From assembly GCF_015477765.1 (NCBI RefSeq), contig NZ_JADLQQ010000006.1:552896-616895 (forward strand): 64,000 nt of DNA, written 5' to 3'. Both the position numbers and the translations under genes were made by a program. Source of the DNA: Nocardia transvalensis. Its GTDB lineage: Bacteria; Actinomycetota; Actinomycetes; Mycobacteriales; Mycobacteriaceae. Positions 49,859-58,461 of the stretch are shown here, piece after piece (position 1 is the first letter of the stretch; every line of letters begins with the position of its first letter). Below the pieces are notes generated by a model. That model was given only the letters and a program-made list of their open reading frames with translations, did no database searches and was not told the DNA's origin.

Positions 49859-51642
49859 CAGTACTTACGCTCCATCGGCTCGTAACGGGTCTGCACCACC
49901 GGCTTGAAATCGAGCCGGATATCGGCGATCAGCTTGGCGTGCGCACCGGGCTCGACGTCCTTGTACGCCATGGTGTGGCGCATGAAGTTGACGTCGTCGC
50001 GGTCCGGATAGTCCTCGCGGGCGTGACCGCCGCGCGACTCCTTGCGGTTGAGCGCACCCACGACGGTGACCTCGGCCAGCTCCAGCAGGAAGCCCAGCTC
50101 GACGGCCTCGAGCAGATCGCTGTTGTAGCGCTTGCCCTTGTCCTGCACCGTGATGTGCTCGTAGCGCTCCTTGAGCGCGTGGATATCGGTGAGCGCCTGC
50201 TTGAGGGTCTCCTCGGTGCGGAACACCGCGGCATTGGCGTCCATGGTGGCCTGCAGCTCGGTGCGGATGTCGGCGACGCGCTCGTTGCCGTGATCCGACA
50301 GCAGCCGCGCCAGCCAGCCCTGCACGTATTCCGCAGGGGCCTCGGGCATCTCCACGAACTCGGTGCGCTGGGCGTACTCGGCGGCGGCGATACCGGCGCG
50401 GCGGCCGAACACGTTGATGTCCAGCAGCGAGTTGGTGCCCAGACGATTCGCGCCGTGCACCGACACGCACGCGCACTCACCCGCGGCGTACAGGCCCGGC
50501 ACGATGTCGGTGTTGTTGCGCAGCACCTCACCGCGGATGCGGGTCGGGATGCCGCCCATCACGTAGTGGCAGGTCGGCATGACCGGCACCGGCTCCTTCA
50601 CCGGGTCCACACCCAGGTAGGTGCGGGAGAACTCGGTGATGTCGGGCAGCTTCTCCTCGAGCACGTCCTCGCCGAGGTGGGTCACGTCGATGTAGACGTA
50701 GTCCTTGTTCGGGCCGGCGCCGCGGCCCTCGAGGACCTCCTTGACCATCGAGCGGGCGACGATGTCGCGCGGCGCGAGGTCCTTGATGGTGGGGGCGTAG
50801 CGCTCCATGAACCGCTCGCCCGACGCGTTGCGGAGGATGCCGCCCTCACCGCGCACGGCCTCGGAGATGAGGATGCCCAGACCGGCCAGGCCCGTCGGAT
50901 GGAACTGGTGGAACTCCATATCCTCCAGCGGCAGGCCCTTGCGGAACACGATCGCCATGCCGTCGCCGGTCAGCGTGTGCGCGTTGGAGGTGGTCTTGTA
51001 CATCCGGCCCGAGCCGCCGGTGGCGAACACGATGGCCTTGGCGTGGAACACGTGCAGTTCGCCGGTGGCCAGCTCGTAGGCGACCACACCGGTGGCGACC
51101 GGGCCGCGGTCGGTGTTGGTCATCACCAGGTCGAGCACGTAGAACTCGTTGAAGAACTCGACATCGTGCTTGACGCAGTTCTGATACAGCGTCTGCAGGA
51201 TCATGTGGCCGGTGCGGTCGGCGGCGTAACACGCGCGGCGGACCGGGGCCTTGCCGTGGTCACGGGTGTGGCCGCCGAAACGGCGCTGGTCGATCTTGCC
51301 CTCGGGGGTCCGGTTGAACGGCAGGCCCATCTTCTCCAGGTCGAGCACCGCGTCGATGGCCTCCTTGGCCATGATCTCCGCAGCGTCCTGGTCGACGATG
51401 TAGTCGCCGCCCTTGACGGTGTCGAAGGTGTGCCACTCCCAGTTGTCCTCTTCGACATTGGCCAGCGCGGCACACATGCCGCCCTGCGCCGCGCCGGTGT
51501 GGCTGCGAGTCGGGTACAGCTTGGTCAGCACGGCGGTGCGGACTCGGGGACCGGCCTCGATGGCCGCGCGCATCCCCGCGCCACCCGCACCGACGATGAC
51601 GACGTCGTAGCGGTGCTCCTGAATCGGTCGCGATTCACTCAT
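49858..51642 (-). CDS. sdhA: Succinate dehydrogenase flavoprotein subunit
   Basis: The protein has 594 residues from MSESRPIQEHRYDVVIVGAG. The FAD Rossmann motif GAGGAGMRAAIEAG, the covalent-FAD histidine in TRSHTGAAQGG, FHPTGLAGLG and the active-site region HYVMGGIPTRIRGEVLR are all present. It oxidises succinate to fumarate. The gene lies between sdhD and sdhB, 13 bp after sdhD. Size and motifs are normal for the type A/B actinobacterial enzyme. Confidence 0.97.
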   Translation of the reverse strand: MSESRPIQEHRYDVVIVGAGGAGMRAAIEAGPRVRTAVLTKLYPTRSHTGAAQGGMCAALANVEEDNWEWHTFDTVKGGDYIVDQDAAEIMAKEAIDAVLDLEKMGLPFNRTPEGKIDQRRFGGHTRDHGKAPVRRACYAADRTGHMILQTLYQNCVKHDVEFFNEFYVLDLVMTNTDRGPVATGVVAYELATGELHVFHAKAIVFATGGSGRMYKTTSNAHTLTGDGMAIVFRKGLPLEDMEFHQFHPTGLAGLGILISEAVRGEGGILRNASGERFMERYAPTIKDLAPRDIVARSMVKEVLEGRGAGPNKDYVYIDVTHLGEDVLEEKLPDITEFSRTYLGVDPVKEPVPVMPTCHYVMGGIPTRIRGEVLRNNTDIVPGLYAAGECACVSVHGANRLGTNSLLDINVFGRRAGIAAAEYAQRTEFVEMPEAPAEYVQGWLARLLSDHGNERVADIRTELQATMDANAAVFRTEETLKQALTDIHALKERYEHITVQDKGKRYNSDLLEAVELGFLLELAEVTVVGALNRKESRGGHAREDYPDRDDVNFMRHTMAYKDVEPGAHAKLIADIRLDFKPVVQTRYEPMERKY

Positions 51643-51655
51643 CGAGGTGGCGTTC

Positions 51656-52087
51656 CTAACTGATGTTGGGGTCGAAGGTGAAGATGACGTAGGTGCCCAC
51701 GCCCATGATCAGGATCATCGAGATCACCAGCAGGGTCTTCAGCCAGAACCGGGTGGAGTCCTTGCGGGAGTAGTCGTCGATGACGGTGCGCAGACCGTTG
51801 CCGCCGTGCAGCTGAGCCAGCCACAGCATGGTCAGATCCCAGAGCTGCCAGAACGGGCTCGCCCAGCGGCCGGCGACGAAGCCGAAGTTCAGCCGCTTCA
51901 CGCCGCCGTCGAGCATCAGCATGATCGTCATGTGGCCGATGACCAGCACGACCAGCAGCAGGCCGGAGAAGCGCATGAACAGCCACGCGTACTTCTCGAA
52001 GTTGTTGCCCGCGGTGCGCCGCGGGGCGCGCGGGGCGTCGAGGCTGGCGGGGCGGTCGTAGGACTTGCCGAGAACAGGTGCAGTCAT
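51656..52087 (-). CDS. sdhD: Succinate dehydrogenase membrane anchor subunit D
   Basis: The protein has 143 residues from MTAPVLGKSYDRPASLDAPR. Three membrane helices are visible (WLFMRFSGLLLVVLVIGHMT, the LTMLWLAQLHGGNGLRTVID region, and LLVISMILIMGVGTYVIF). The histidine in IGHMT is a likely heme ligand. It anchors SdhAB and, with SdhC, forms the quinone site. One base separates its start from the sdhC stop. Confidence 0.94.
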   Translation of the reverse strand: MTAPVLGKSYDRPASLDAPRAPRRTAGNNFEKYAWLFMRFSGLLLVVLVIGHMTIMLMLDGGVKRLNFGFVAGRWASPFWQLWDLTMLWLAQLHGGNGLRTVIDDYSRKDSTRFWLKTLLVISMILIMGVGTYVIFTFDPNIS

Positions 52088-52088
52088 A

Positions 52089-52490
52089 TCAGTGCTCCGT
52101 CAGCAGGTAGAAGAACTGGCGTCCGACACCGGCGGCCGCGACGAGGATCCAGACCGCGAGCACGATCCACAGCATCAGGCGCTGGTACTTGGGGCCCTTG
52201 GACCAGAAGTCGACGAGGATGACCCGGATGCCGTTGAGGGCGTGGAACAGCACGCACACGGCCAGGCCCATCTCCATGAGGGCGACGACCGGATTCTTGT
52301 ACGTCTCGATCGCCCGGTTGTAGGTGTCCGGGCTGACCCGCACCAGCGCGGTGTCGAGCACGTGGACGAACAGGAAGAAGAAGATCGTGACGCCGGTGAT
52401 CCGGTGCAGGGCCCAGGACCACATGCCCGGGTCGCCGCGGTACAGGGTCTTCCGCTTCGGCTGTGCCGGAGCTTCGAGGGTGGTCGTCAT
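52089..52490 (-). CDS. sdhC: Succinate dehydrogenase cytochrome b556 subunit C
   Basis: The protein has 133 residues from MTTTLEAPAQPKRKTLYRGD. The SdhC signature PGMWSWALHRITGVTIFFFL is followed by a heme-ligand-type histidine in FVHVLDTALV, and FHALNGIRVILVDFW marks the third conserved block. It is the first gene of the sdhCDAB operon. Its upstream region, shared with cdd, contains an IdeR-like box. Confidence 0.95.
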   Translation of the reverse strand: MTTTLEAPAQPKRKTLYRGDPGMWSWALHRITGVTIFFFLFVHVLDTALVRVSPDTYNRAIETYKNPVVALMEMGLAVCVLFHALNGIRVILVDFWSKGPKYQRLMLWIVLAVWILVAAAGVGRQFFYLLTEH

Positions 52491-52714
52491 AGAGTGCGGT
52501 GCCTCCAACGTCGTTGATGGACCCGGTCGCGGTCTCGGCGCGCGGGCGGGAGCCGTTGGATCTGGAAAACACCAGCTCGTGCCCGGAGCCAACGCCCCGG
52601 AGGCTGCGGTCGGCCCGCCGCCGGGAACCTGAACCGATCTGTCTGGAACTCTAATCCCCGGCGATTCGCGGAACTAATTCGGCGTGCCGCGCGTTGAAGC
52701 CGAATTCGCATTAG

Positions 52715-52733
52715 TTAGGTTTGCCTAGCCTTT
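52715..52733. promoter_or_regulatory. IdeR-like iron box between sdhC and cdd
   Basis: TTAGGTTTGCCTAGCCTTT matches the remembered 19-bp IdeR/DtxR consensus TTAGGTTAGGCTAACCTAA at 14 positions by my count. It lies in the divergent spacer 225 bp upstream of sdhC and 66 bp upstream of cdd. Iron control of the iron-rich Sdh complex would make sense; binding is untested. Confidence 0.5.
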
Positions 52734-52798
52734 GGCATTGACGGGGTTGTGATGGCTTCTCTACGGTCGTGGTCGAGTCGTTCGAGCGGAGGTCCGAT

Positions 52799-53200
52799 AT
52801 GCCGGAAGTCGATTGGAATGCATTGCGCCGCAAGGCATTCGAAGTAATGCAGAATGCGTATGCACCCTACTCGCGGTTTCCGGTCGGCGCGGCGGCTCTC
52901 ACCGTCGACGGCCGAATTGTGAGCGGGTGCAATGTGGAAAATGTCTCATATGGTCTCGGCCTCTGCGCCGAATGTGTACTCGTCGGTAACTTGATCGCGA
53001 CCGGCGGCGGGCGTTTGCTGGCGGTTGTCGCATGCGACTCGCGGGGCACGACACTGATGCCCTGCGGTCGCTGCCGCCAGGTGCTATACGAGCATGGAGG
53101 TGCGGATTTGCTCGTCGACCACCAGGACGGGCCACGGCCTCTCGGGAGTTTGCTGCCCAGTGCCTTCGGGCCCGATGATCTGGCCGCGGGGCAACAATAG
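52799..53200 (+). CDS. cdd: Cytidine deaminase
   Basis: The protein has 133 residues from MPEVDWNALRRKAFEVMQNA, with GGAGG 6 nt upstream. The zinc site comprises CAEC (residue about 60, Cys and the catalytic Glu) and PCGRCRQ; the substrate motif SGCNVENVSYGLGLC is intact. It is a homotetrameric enzyme that deaminates cytidine and deoxycytidine in pyrimidine salvage. It begins the cdd-deoA-add-upp group, which runs together in M. tuberculosis as well. Confidence 0.95.
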   Translation: MPEVDWNALRRKAFEVMQNAYAPYSRFPVGAAALTVDGRIVSGCNVENVSYGLGLCAECVLVGNLIATGGGRLLAVVACDSRGTTLMPCGRCRQVLYEHGGADLLVDHQDGPRPLGSLLPSAFGPDDLAAGQQ

Positions 53201-53251
53201 GTGTGAATTTCGGCACCTGAATTCGGATATGCGGGTGTTTCGGAGCGTCCG

Positions 53252-53285
53252 CGGCGGGTCGGGGTCGTGGTTCCCCGACCCGCCG
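53252..53285. terminator. Perfect 13-bp stem-loop after cdd
   Basis: CGGCGGGTCGGGG (53252-53264) and CCCCGACCCGCCG (53273-53285) flank an 8-nt loop, between convergent cdd and the 89-residue gene. It can act as terminator for either strand. Confidence 0.75.
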
Positions 53286-53348
53286 AGTGTTGACTGGACG
53301 CCGAAAAACACAGTGGCGCAAAGGTTTACGGACGGTTTGGGCTCGCCG

Positions 53349-53618
53349 TCACGACTCCTCCTCGAAGGAGACGTCGATCTCCTCCTCGGTGGGCATGGTG
53401 ACCTCCGGTATCTCGATTGGGGGAAGCCCCATATGCGCCATAATCATCGCCACGCCCCGGCTGAGTCCGTTGACACTATCGGCAAGCCGCCGAGTGATCA
53501 GCTCATGCCTGCGGACATCTCTTGTGAGCTTGTAGATCGACGCCCCGTGGATTTCCTCGATATCGGTGACCCGCCCCTCGAGCTTGGTCACGCGCCGGTC
53601 GAGCTCCGCATACGACAT
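53349..53618 (-). CDS. Small coiled-coil protein
   Basis: The protein has 89 residues from MSYAELDRRVTKLEGRVTDI. Heptad spacing over the first 60 residues (LDRRVTKLEGRVTDIEEIHG, LTRDVRRHELITRRLADSVN) predicts a coiled coil, followed by a Pro/Glu-rich acidic tail. No signal or membrane segment. The sequence resembles short nocardial proteins with no assigned role. Confidence 0.65.
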   Translation of the reverse strand: MSYAELDRRVTKLEGRVTDIEEIHGASIYKLTRDVRRHELITRRLADSVNGLSRGVAMIMAHMGLPPIEIPEVTMPTEEEIDVSFEEES

Positions 53619-53784
53619 GACTTCCCCCTGTTCGCTTCGATGTGGCAGCGAGGCTACCGCAGGTCATCGGGGGTTGCCGCGTGTCGCGGTCCAGCCGCAC
53701 CCCTTCCCGGAAGACGCACCCTTTTCCGGGGTTGAGGGTCGCCCAATCGCTCCGGGAGGGGCGGTCGTCTGAGAGGCTGAGGGG

Positions 53785-55077
53785 ATGGTGAGTGTGCATT
53801 CGGCAGTGTCGGTGATCACGACCAAGCGGGACGGGGGAGAGCTCGACGACGACCAGATCGACTGGGTGATCGATGCTTTCACGCGCGGTGAGGTGGCCGA
53901 CTATCAGATGGCGGCGCTGGCGATGGCCATCGTGTGGCGGGGGATGACGCGGCGCGAGATCGCGCGCTGGACGAAGGCGATGATCGAATCCGGGCAGCGC
54001 ATGAACTTCACCGATCTGCCGCGGCCCACGGTGGACAAGCATTCCACCGGTGGGGTGGGGGACAAGATCACGCTGCCGTTGGCGCCGCTGGTGGCCGCCT
54101 GCGGCGCATCCGTTCCGCAACTGTCCGGCCGCGGCCTCGGCCACACCGGCGGCACCCTGGACAAGCTGGAGTCCATCCCCGGGTGGAAGGCCGATGTCTC
54201 GGTGCCGCGGATGCGGGAGATGCTGGCGGATCCGGCGATCGGTGCGGTCGTGTGCGCGGCGGGAGCGGATCTCGCGCCGGCCGACAAGCGGATCTACGCC
54301 CTGCGCGATGTGACCGGGACCGTGGAATCCATTCCGCTGATCGCCAGTTCGATCATGAGCAAGAAGATCGCGGAGGGCACCGCGGCGCTGGTCCTCGATG
54401 TGAAAGTGGGCGCGGGCGCGTTCATGAAGAATATCGACGCGGCCCGCGAGTTGGCCACGGCCATGGTCGAACTGGGCACCGACGCCGGTGTGCGCACGGT
54501 CGCCCTGCTGACCACCATGGACACCCCGCTCGGCCGCACCGCCGGTAATGCCCTCGAGGTCGCCGAATCGGTGGAGGTGCTGGCGGGCGGCGGTCCCGCC
54601 GACGTCGTCGAACTCACGGTCGCGCTGGCCCGGGAAATGGTGGCCCAGGCCGGAATTCACGATGTGGACCCCGCCGACGCGCTGGCCGACGGGCGGGCGA
54701 TGGACCATTGGCGCGCCATGATCAGCGCCCAGGGCGGTGATCCGGATGCACCGCTGCCGCGCGCCAAGCATGTGGAGGTCGTGAAGGCCGAGCGCACGGG
54801 GACACTCACCCGGCTCGACGCCATGGGTGTCGGGCTGGCGGCTTGGCGGTTGGGGGCGGGCCGGGCCCGTCAAGGCGATCCGGTCCAGTTCGGCGCCGGT
54901 GTCGAAATGCACGCCAAGCCCGGCGATTCCGTGACGGCCGGGCAACCGCTGTTGACTCTGCACACCAATACCCCCGATGCGATCCCGGCCGCGCTGGAGG
55001 CCCTGCGCGGCGCCTACGCGATCGGGCCCGAAACGGTGACGCCCGCGCCGATCGTCTTGGAGCGCATCGCAATATGA
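53785..55077 (+). CDS. deoA: Thymidine phosphorylase
   Basis: The protein has 430 residues. The signature SGRGLGHTGGTLDKLESIPG is exact for thymidine/pyrimidine-nucleoside phosphorylases; VDKHSTGGVGDK and LVLDVKVGAGAFMKN add the phosphate and nucleoside sites. It cleaves thymidine and deoxyuridine to base and deoxyribose-1-phosphate. It works with Cdd and Add in nucleoside salvage. Confidence 0.97.
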   Translation: MVSVHSAVSVITTKRDGGELDDDQIDWVIDAFTRGEVADYQMAALAMAIVWRGMTRREIARWTKAMIESGQRMNFTDLPRPTVDKHSTGGVGDKITLPLAPLVAACGASVPQLSGRGLGHTGGTLDKLESIPGWKADVSVPRMREMLADPAIGAVVCAAGADLAPADKRIYALRDVTGTVESIPLIASSIMSKKIAEGTAALVLDVKVGAGAFMKNIDAARELATAMVELGTDAGVRTVALLTTMDTPLGRTAGNALEVAESVEVLAGGGPADVVELTVALAREMVAQAGIHDVDPADALADGRAMDHWRAMISAQGGDPDAPLPRAKHVEVVKAERTGTLTRLDAMGVGLAAWRLGAGRARQGDPVQFGAGVEMHAKPGDSVTAGQPLLTLHTNTPDAIPAALEALRGAYAIGPETVTPAPIVLERIAI

Positions 55078-55233
55078 GATGAGGCCTGCCCGATAGGACG
55101 ATTCGTCCGAATTGTCGTCAATAAACCGGAAAATCGGGACTCGGTGTTAAGTCGGACCTTAAGCCCCCGTTGTGGTTTCGTGACCTTTGACCTACCGTTC
55201 CAAACGCGAAACCTGATGAAGGAGATATTCCAC

Positions 55234-55338
55234 ATGGATTGGTTGAACAACCTGAGCACCGGTTCGTCCATCTTCAACAACGCGACCTCCGGGCTGAAGA
55301 ACCTGCTGGACATCTTCAGCGCGCTCGGCTCGGCCTAG
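55234..55338 (+). CDS. 34-residue amphipathic peptide
   Basis: The product is MDWLNNLSTGSSIFNNATSG followed by LKNLLDIFSALGSA. AAGGAG lies 9 nt before the ATG at 55234, an optimal ribosome binding site, and a perfect 17-bp terminator begins 17 nt after the stop. A helix of the second half has hydrophobic Leu/Ile/Phe and polar Asn/Asp/Lys faces. The peptide is about the size of the corynebacterial PorA-type pore peptides or phenol-soluble modulins, without sequence identity that I can see. It is a monocistronic gene between deoA and add. Confidence 0.75.
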   Translation: MDWLNNLSTGSSIFNNATSGLKNLLDIFSALGSA

Positions 55339-55354
55339 TTCGGCTCGCGTTCGT

Positions 55355-55391
55355 GAAAGAGGGCGGCTCCGCTACGGAGCCGCCCTCTTTC
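55355..55391 (+). terminator. Very strong 17-bp terminator hairpin
   Basis: GAAAGAGGGCGGCTCCG (55355-55371) and its complement (55375-55391) flank a CTA loop. The arm ends in CTTTC. It follows the 34-residue peptide gene and is among the strongest hairpins in the window. Confidence 0.9.
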
Positions 55392-55504
55392 GTCTCCGCT
55401 CGACCCCGGCGACACATGGGCGATCTCCCAGCGACATGCTGGCGAGAGGATGCCCACAGTCGAAGTTTGCTGCGGAACCCGGCGGATACGGATAGCGTCG
55501 GTAC

Positions 55505-56596
55505 ATGACTGGACCGATGCCTTTGACCCTCGCCTCGATCCGCCAAGCCCCGAAGGCCGTGTTGCACGACCATCTCGACGGTGGTCTGCGACCTTCGACC
55601 GTCCTCGAGCTGGCCGCCGAGTGCGGATACGACCAGCTGCCGGCGCACGACGCCGAATCGTTGGGGACCTGGTTTCGCGATGCCGCCGACAGCGGTTCGC
55701 TCGAGCGCTATCTGGAAACCTTCGACCACACCGTCGCGGTGATGCAGACCCCCGAGGGGCTGCGGCGAGTTGCCCGCGAATGTGCGGAGGATTTGGCCGC
55801 CGACGGCGTGGTGTATGCCGAAGTGCGCTTTGCGCCCGAACAACACCTCGAACGCGGGCTCACCCTGGACGAGGTGGTCGACAACACCCTGGCCGGATTC
55901 CGCGAGGGCGAGGAGCTCGCCGCCGCGGCCGGCAACCCGATTCGGGTGACCTGCTTGCTCACTGCCATGCGGCATGCGGCGCGGTCGCTGGAGATCGCCG
56001 AACTGGCCGTCCGTTTCCGCGACCGGGGGGTCGCCGGATTCGACATCGCCGGTGCGGAGGCCGGATTCCCTCCCACCCGGCACCTCGATGCCTTCGAATA
56101 CATGCGAGCCAACCACGGGTTCTTCACCATCCACGCGGGAGAGGCCTTCGGCCTGCCCTCGATTCACGAGGCGCTGGCCTTCTGCGGCTGTGACCGGCTC
56201 GGCCATGGTGTGCGGATCACCGACGACATCTTCGACTCCGACACCGAGCCGCGCCTCGGGCTGGTGGCCAATTACGTTCGGGACAAGCGCATTCCGCTGG
56301 AGTTGTGTCCGTCCTCGAATGTGCAGACCGGTGCGGTGCCCGCCCTGGACAAGCATCCCTTCGACCTGCTGGCCCGGCTGCGGTTCCGCGTCACGGTGAA
56401 CACCGACAACCGCCTGATGAGCGACACGACCATGAGCCAGGAAATGCTGAAACTGGTCGAGACCTTCGGCTACAGCTGGAGCGATCTGGAACGCTTCACC
56501 ATCAATGCGATGAAGTCGGCATTCATCCCGTTCCCGGATCGATTGCGTTTGATCGACGAGGTGATCAAGCCGGGGTATGCGGTTCTGATCGGGTGA
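55505..56596 (+). CDS. add: Adenosine deaminase
   Basis: The protein has 363 residues. Zinc and catalytic residues are in VLHDHLDGGLRPST (His-x-His), FFTIHAGEA (His and catalytic Glu context), CDRLGHGVRI and VNTDNRLMSDT (Asp ligand). It deaminates adenosine and deoxyadenosine to inosine. The order add, upp, pmmB, punA matches M. tuberculosis. A palindromic terminator follows 11 nt after the stop. Confidence 0.97.
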   Translation: MTGPMPLTLASIRQAPKAVLHDHLDGGLRPSTVLELAAECGYDQLPAHDAESLGTWFRDAADSGSLERYLETFDHTVAVMQTPEGLRRVARECAEDLAADGVVYAEVRFAPEQHLERGLTLDEVVDNTLAGFREGEELAAAAGNPIRVTCLLTAMRHAARSLEIAELAVRFRDRGVAGFDIAGAEAGFPPTRHLDAFEYMRANHGFFTIHAGEAFGLPSIHEALAFCGCDRLGHGVRITDDIFDSDTEPRLGLVANYVRDKRIPLELCPSSNVQTGAVPALDKHPFDLLARLRFRVTVNTDNRLMSDTTMSQEMLKLVETFGYSWSDLERFTINAMKSAFIPFPDRLRLIDEVIKPGYAVLIG

Positions 56597-56607
56597 TCGG
56601 TGAGAGA

Positions 56608-56644
56608 CCCTGTCATTGCGGCCCTAGGGGCCGCAATGACAGGG
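56608..56644 (+). terminator. 16-bp terminator palindrome after add
   Basis: The arm CCCTGTCATTGCGGCC (56608-56623) pairs with 56629-56644 around a 5-nt loop. It is placed directly after the add stop and before a tandem repeat array. Confidence 0.88.
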
Positions 56645-56676
56645 AATGAAAGGGGCCCGCTCCGCTGGGGGTTCGG

Positions 56677-56760
56677 GGATGGAGGGCGCTCGCCGGGTGT
56701 CGGGGATGGAGGGCACTCGCCGGGTGTCGGGGACGGAGGGTGCCCGCCGGGTGTCGGGGA
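56677..56760. repeat. 27-bp tandem repeat, about three copies
   Basis: Units share GGAGGGCGCTCGCCGGGTGT with a few substitutions. The array lies between the add terminator and the convergent 415-residue gene, whose stop is at 56772. Confidence 0.85.
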
Positions 56761-56771
56761 GGCGGACCTGC

Positions 56772-58019
56772 TCAGCCCTTTTCGAGGCGGTTTTCGAAGG
56801 CGTGTTCCAGGGTGCGCCAGGTTTCGGCCTCGGCGGTGAAGGGAGGGCTGGGGGCCAGGCGGCTGGGGTCGGGCTCGAGGAGGTAGGAGACGTACCAGCC
56901 GAGGGGGGTGGACTTTGCCAAGGCCTGTTCTGCCGTGTCGTCGTCGGCGTAATCGGCTGCGTCGGTGAGCAATTCGACCGCCAGGTCGAGCTGTTCGACG
57001 TCGACGGCCTTCGGGCCCTCGGCGAGATCGTCGGCGAGGCCGGGGAGGACGTAGACGTTCTCGTCTTCGACCTCGATCTCGAGCGAGCCGTCCACGGCCG
57101 CGGTCTGCACCTCGCCGTAGGTGCTCACCCGGGCCAGGTCGTGGTCGTGGTCGTCGGCCAGGTACCGGGCCAGCGCGCGTTCGGAGGTGAAGACCGTGAT
57201 CGTGCCGTTGCTGCCGAGGAATACCGGCTCGTCGTCGAGGTAACAGCGCAACGTGTAGAAGGTCTCCGACGAGGTGACGATCTTGATCGGGTCGATGCCG
57301 ACCTCGTGCCAGAACGTCTCCTCCTCGTCCTCTTCCTCCTCGTCGTCGGCATCGAGGTCGACCGGCTCGATCTCGTCGTCGGTATCGGCCGCGTCCTCGG
57401 CGTCGACGATGTTCTCCTCGGCGGCAAGCAGTTCCGCCTCGGCGACCGCGACCGCGTCGGCATCCACCTCGGGTGTCTGCACCACGGAGTCGATCGCGTC
57501 GACCACCCGGTCCCAGTCCTTGGCGATGGCGGCGCCGATCTGGTTCCACAGCTCCTCGCCCTCACGCCCGTAGAAGGCGCTCACCCCCGCGGGCAGGGCG
57601 CCCAGCACCGGATGCGAGCCGAAGAACTTCGTCACCACGTCGAGTTCGCACACCTCGCCGATGGTGCGGACCATGTCGAGGGTCTCCTCGAGCTCGGCCA
57701 CGATCTCCGGATCGGGATCACCCGCCGCCAGCTCGGGCACCCCGACGAGATCGAAGACGTGCTGCTCCTCCGGCTCGAGTTGATCCGCCGACAACCCGAC
57801 CACGACCTTCCAGGACGGATGGTCCACCAGATCGTTGTCGTCGTTGGTGCGGATGAACGCGGCCAGCTCCGCGACCGACTCGAAGCCGTACAGCGCGTCC
57901 TCGTGCCCGAGGAATGCCTCCCACTCGTCGTCACCGTCCCGCCAACGCGGTGCCCACAGTGTGACGAGGTCGCCGTCGGTCAGGCCGAGCTCGATCGGGA
58001 CGATGTCTCCAGAAGCCAT
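56772..58019 (-). CDS. Conserved acidic hypothetical protein (Rv3311-like)
   Basis: The protein has 415 residues from MASGDIVPIELGLTDGDLVT. It is very acidic, with a Glu/Asp run near residue 235 (DADDEEEEDEEETFWHEVGI). Two copies of a related module are suggested: LWAPRWRDGDDEWEAFLGHE, FESVAELAAFI in the first half and FYTLRCYLDDEPVFLGSNG, FTSERALARYLADD in the second. The layout and position next to add fit the M. tuberculosis Rv3311 protein, whose function is unknown. No membrane segments. Confidence 0.82.
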   Translation of the reverse strand: MASGDIVPIELGLTDGDLVTLWAPRWRDGDDEWEAFLGHEDALYGFESVAELAAFIRTNDDNDLVDHPSWKVVVGLSADQLEPEEQHVFDLVGVPELAAGDPDPEIVAELEETLDMVRTIGEVCELDVVTKFFGSHPVLGALPAGVSAFYGREGEELWNQIGAAIAKDWDRVVDAIDSVVQTPEVDADAVAVAEAELLAAEENIVDAEDAADTDDEIEPVDLDADDEEEEDEEETFWHEVGIDPIKIVTSSETFYTLRCYLDDEPVFLGSNGTITVFTSERALARYLADDHDHDLARVSTYGEVQTAAVDGSLEIEVEDENVYVLPGLADDLAEGPKAVDVEQLDLAVELLTDAADYADDDTAEQALAKSTPLGWYVSYLLEPDPSRLAPSPPFTAEAETWRTLEHAFENRLEKG

Positions 58020-58052
58020 GACGGGAAGCCTATCGAGCCTCGGCGTTCCGCA

Positions 58053-58385
58053 CTATTCGGCCCGCCCCGCAACGTTTCCCGGCGGCGCTGCCACGAACGT
58101 GGAGTTCAGCTCGGCAACCACCTTGGACCGTTGCTCACCGGCGTTCTGGGCCGCCTGCTGGCAGGCCCAGATGATCGCCTGCCCCACTTCCGCAGGTGAA
58201 CGGGAGGTGACCGTCTCCGCCAGTGTCAGGGCGACCAGGGCACCGTCGCTGTCGACCTCCACGCTCACCGAGCCGTCCTCGGTGGTGTAGCGGCCCCGCA
58301 CCTGCTTGAGGCCGTACAGCGCCGCCTCGAGCGCCTCCAGCTTCTGGGTCGCCTGCGCGACCAAGGCATCCATCTCCGCGCTCAT
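58053..58385 (-). CDS. YbaB/EbfC-like protein of a type VII satellite operon
   Basis: The protein has 110 residues from MSAEMDALVAQATQKLEALE. The fold pattern (long N-terminal helix, then YTTEDGSVSVEVDSDGALVA, LTLAETVTSRSPAEVGQAII) is that of YbaB/EbfC DNA-binding proteins, whose homologues also occur beside ESX genes in mycolic-acid bacteria. It ends the four-gene operon with the EspC-like and NlpC/P60 genes. GAGG precedes the ATG. A 19-codon frame overlaps its start by 4 bases and may couple it. Confidence 0.75.
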   Translation of the reverse strand: MSAEMDALVAQATQKLEALEAALYGLKQVRGRYTTEDGSVSVEVDSDGALVALTLAETVTSRSPAEVGQAIIWACQQAAQNAGEQRSKVVAELNSTFVAAPPGNVAGRAE

Positions 58386-58461
58386 GACTGCGCCTCGCTA
58401 GCGCTCGGCTCCGTCATGACCGCGGTAGCGGCTGTGTTCATGGCTCGCTCGCTTCGCTCCC

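Noticed and set aside
56646..58199. 517-codon plus-strand ORF
   Set aside because: It is antisense to the acidic 415-residue gene; the Glu/Asp codons read as Leu/Val/Arg in reverse.
58382..58441. 19-codon ORF MNTAATAVMTEPSASEAQS before the YbaB-like gene
   Set aside because: No clear ribosome binding site; mentioned only as possible coupling, not annotated as a gene.
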